From: Candidatus Altarchaeales archaeon A3
GTDB lineage: Archaea > Altiarchaeota > Altiarchaeia > Altiarchaeales > Altiarchaeaceae
Length of the DNA stretch: 6,652 nucleotides
Assembly (NCBI GenBank): GCA_002083985.1
Contig: MTER01000032.1
Location: forward strand, 1-6,652
Direction: 5' to 3'
Part shown: one piece after another, positions 6,331-6,652 of the stretch
How the letters are laid out: each line of letters opens with the position of its first letter
How positions within the stretch are numbered: position 1 is the stretch's first letter
The notes under the pieces: generated by a model
The model's database searches: none
Told to the model about the DNA's origin: nothing
Seen by the model: the letters and a program-made list of their open reading frames with translations, nothing else
Translations under genes and position numbers: made by a program

Positions 6331-6438
6331 ATGAGAATAATTTTAAAGTTTGTCTTTGAAATCTCCGAATGTTTAGGAAGTGTATTTTTGGTTAACATAC
6401 TCAAATTTTGAACCTGTTTTAAATTTATCTTTGTATCA

Positions 6439-6652
6439 TCATGCTGTTACAGTTTGCCGGATTTTTATCATGTTCATTATCTCGTTCAGAAAACTTTTTC
6501 CAGACATTGATGGTTGCGGAATTTCTATTCCTTCTTTTTCAGCAGTCTCCAGCCACAGATCCATTGCCACAGTAGCTTCTTTCAAAGCATCTTCCACATT
6601 TTCTCCAAATGCAGAACAGCCGGGAAGTTCCGGCAATATTGCGATATATCCC
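6439..6652 (-). CDS. hicB: HicB-family antitoxin, partial (5' end outside window)
   Basis: HicB proteins are antitoxins that neutralise the HicA mRNA interferase, and many also repress their own operon. The visible 71 codons (the first incomplete) begin GYIAILPELPGCSAFGE, the hallmark HicB strand-loop core, followed by an amphipathic helix (VEDALKEATVAMDLWLETAE) and the usual IPQPS element. The reading frame is open to the window edge, so the real start lies beyond it; the TTG at 6636 falls inside the conserved core and is not a start. After IPQPS the protein ends in a tail of about 22 residues (MSGKSFLNEIMNMIK...). This does not look like a full C-terminal DNA-binding domain, although SFLNEI loosely resembles the SLNEYI end of longer HicB proteins. 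No HicA coding sequence follows in the 313 downstream bases, so hicA would have to lie upstream, outside the window, or be absent. Family assignment is firm; function as part of a pair is unproven. Confidence 0.8.
   Translation of the reverse strand, partial: GYIAILPELPGCSAFGENVEDALKEATVAMDLWLETAEKEGIEIPQPSMSGKSFLNEIMNMIKIRQTVTA

Larger units (their letters stand above)
6126..6438. other. Intergenic region between hicB and hdrA, with dyads
   Basis: This 313-base gap holds no convincing gene on either strand. It contains a perfect 9-bp inverted repeat at 6308-6330, a 13-base palindrome AATGGTCACCATT at 6229-6241, an inverted pair GTCACC (6233-6238) / GGTGAC (6265-6270), a small dyad CTGCAAAGCAG at 6203-6213, a TATAAT at 6185-6190 reading toward hdrA, and an A/T-only leader next to the hdrA start. 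The 6200-6300 part is visibly richer in G and C than its flanks. It carries TGTCACCCC- and TGGTGACC-type words on the minus strand that recall the ends of IS21-type insertion sequences. That resemblance is from memory and is weak. Confidence 0.6.

Noticed and set aside
6126..6438. HicA toxin remnant downstream of hicB
   Set aside because: No HicA hallmark (GSHH-type motif) was seen in the minus-strand sequence of this gap.
1..6652. CRISPR array, tRNA or rRNA genes
   Set aside because: No regularly spaced repeats, cloverleaf-like segment with a TTCGA-type arm, or conserved rRNA word was found on reading through.

Overview
The window is a low-GC, anaerobe-type chromosomal segment. Every gene I can support lies on the minus strand, so transcription runs right to left. 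Its core is a heterodisulfide-reductase-type (Hdr) electron-transfer locus in the order hdrA, hdrC, hdrB. A PIN-domain toxin-antitoxin pair sits between hdrA and hdrC, and the end of a HicB-type antitoxin lies at the right edge. The genes suggest a strict anaerobe that uses flavin-based electron bifurcation or confurcation (sulfate reducer, syntroph, anammox-type or Nitrospirota-like bacterium, or an archaeon). Nothing in the window fixes the lineage. A perfect TATAAT upstream of hdrA mildly favours Bacteria. Most starts follow A/T-only leaders without a Shine-Dalgarno sequence.

Layout, in transcription order: (1) 6652-6439, the C-terminal part of a HicB-like antitoxin, cut by the window edge; (2) 6438-6126, a 313-base non-coding stretch with several short dyads and a likely hdrA promoter; (3) 6125-2613, a 1170-residue HdrA fusion made of an FAD/ferredoxin HdrA-like module, a classical HdrA N-terminal domain, a second FAD module, a two-cluster ferredoxin domain and an MvhD-like [2Fe-2S] domain; (4) 2550-1898, a DUF2281-like antitoxin and a VapC-type PIN ribonuclease overlapping by 22 bases; (5) 1825-1292, HdrC; (6) about 1218-1078, a small charged unknown protein; (7) 992-114, HdrB with two CCG domains. 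The first 113 bases hold no certain gene.

How they fit together: the MvhD-like tail of HdrA would accept electrons from a hydrogenase, formate dehydrogenase or similar donor that is not in this window. The two FAD modules of HdrA would split or merge electron pairs. HdrC would relay electrons to HdrB, whose paired noncubane clusters would reduce a disulfide-type substrate. In methanogens that substrate is CoM-S-S-CoB; here it is unknown. The most notable features are the double-HdrA/MvhD architecture with its uneven division of parts, the toxin-antitoxin pair inside the Hdr gene row, and a perfect 11-bp inverted repeat with a T7 slippery-type run inside hdrA.
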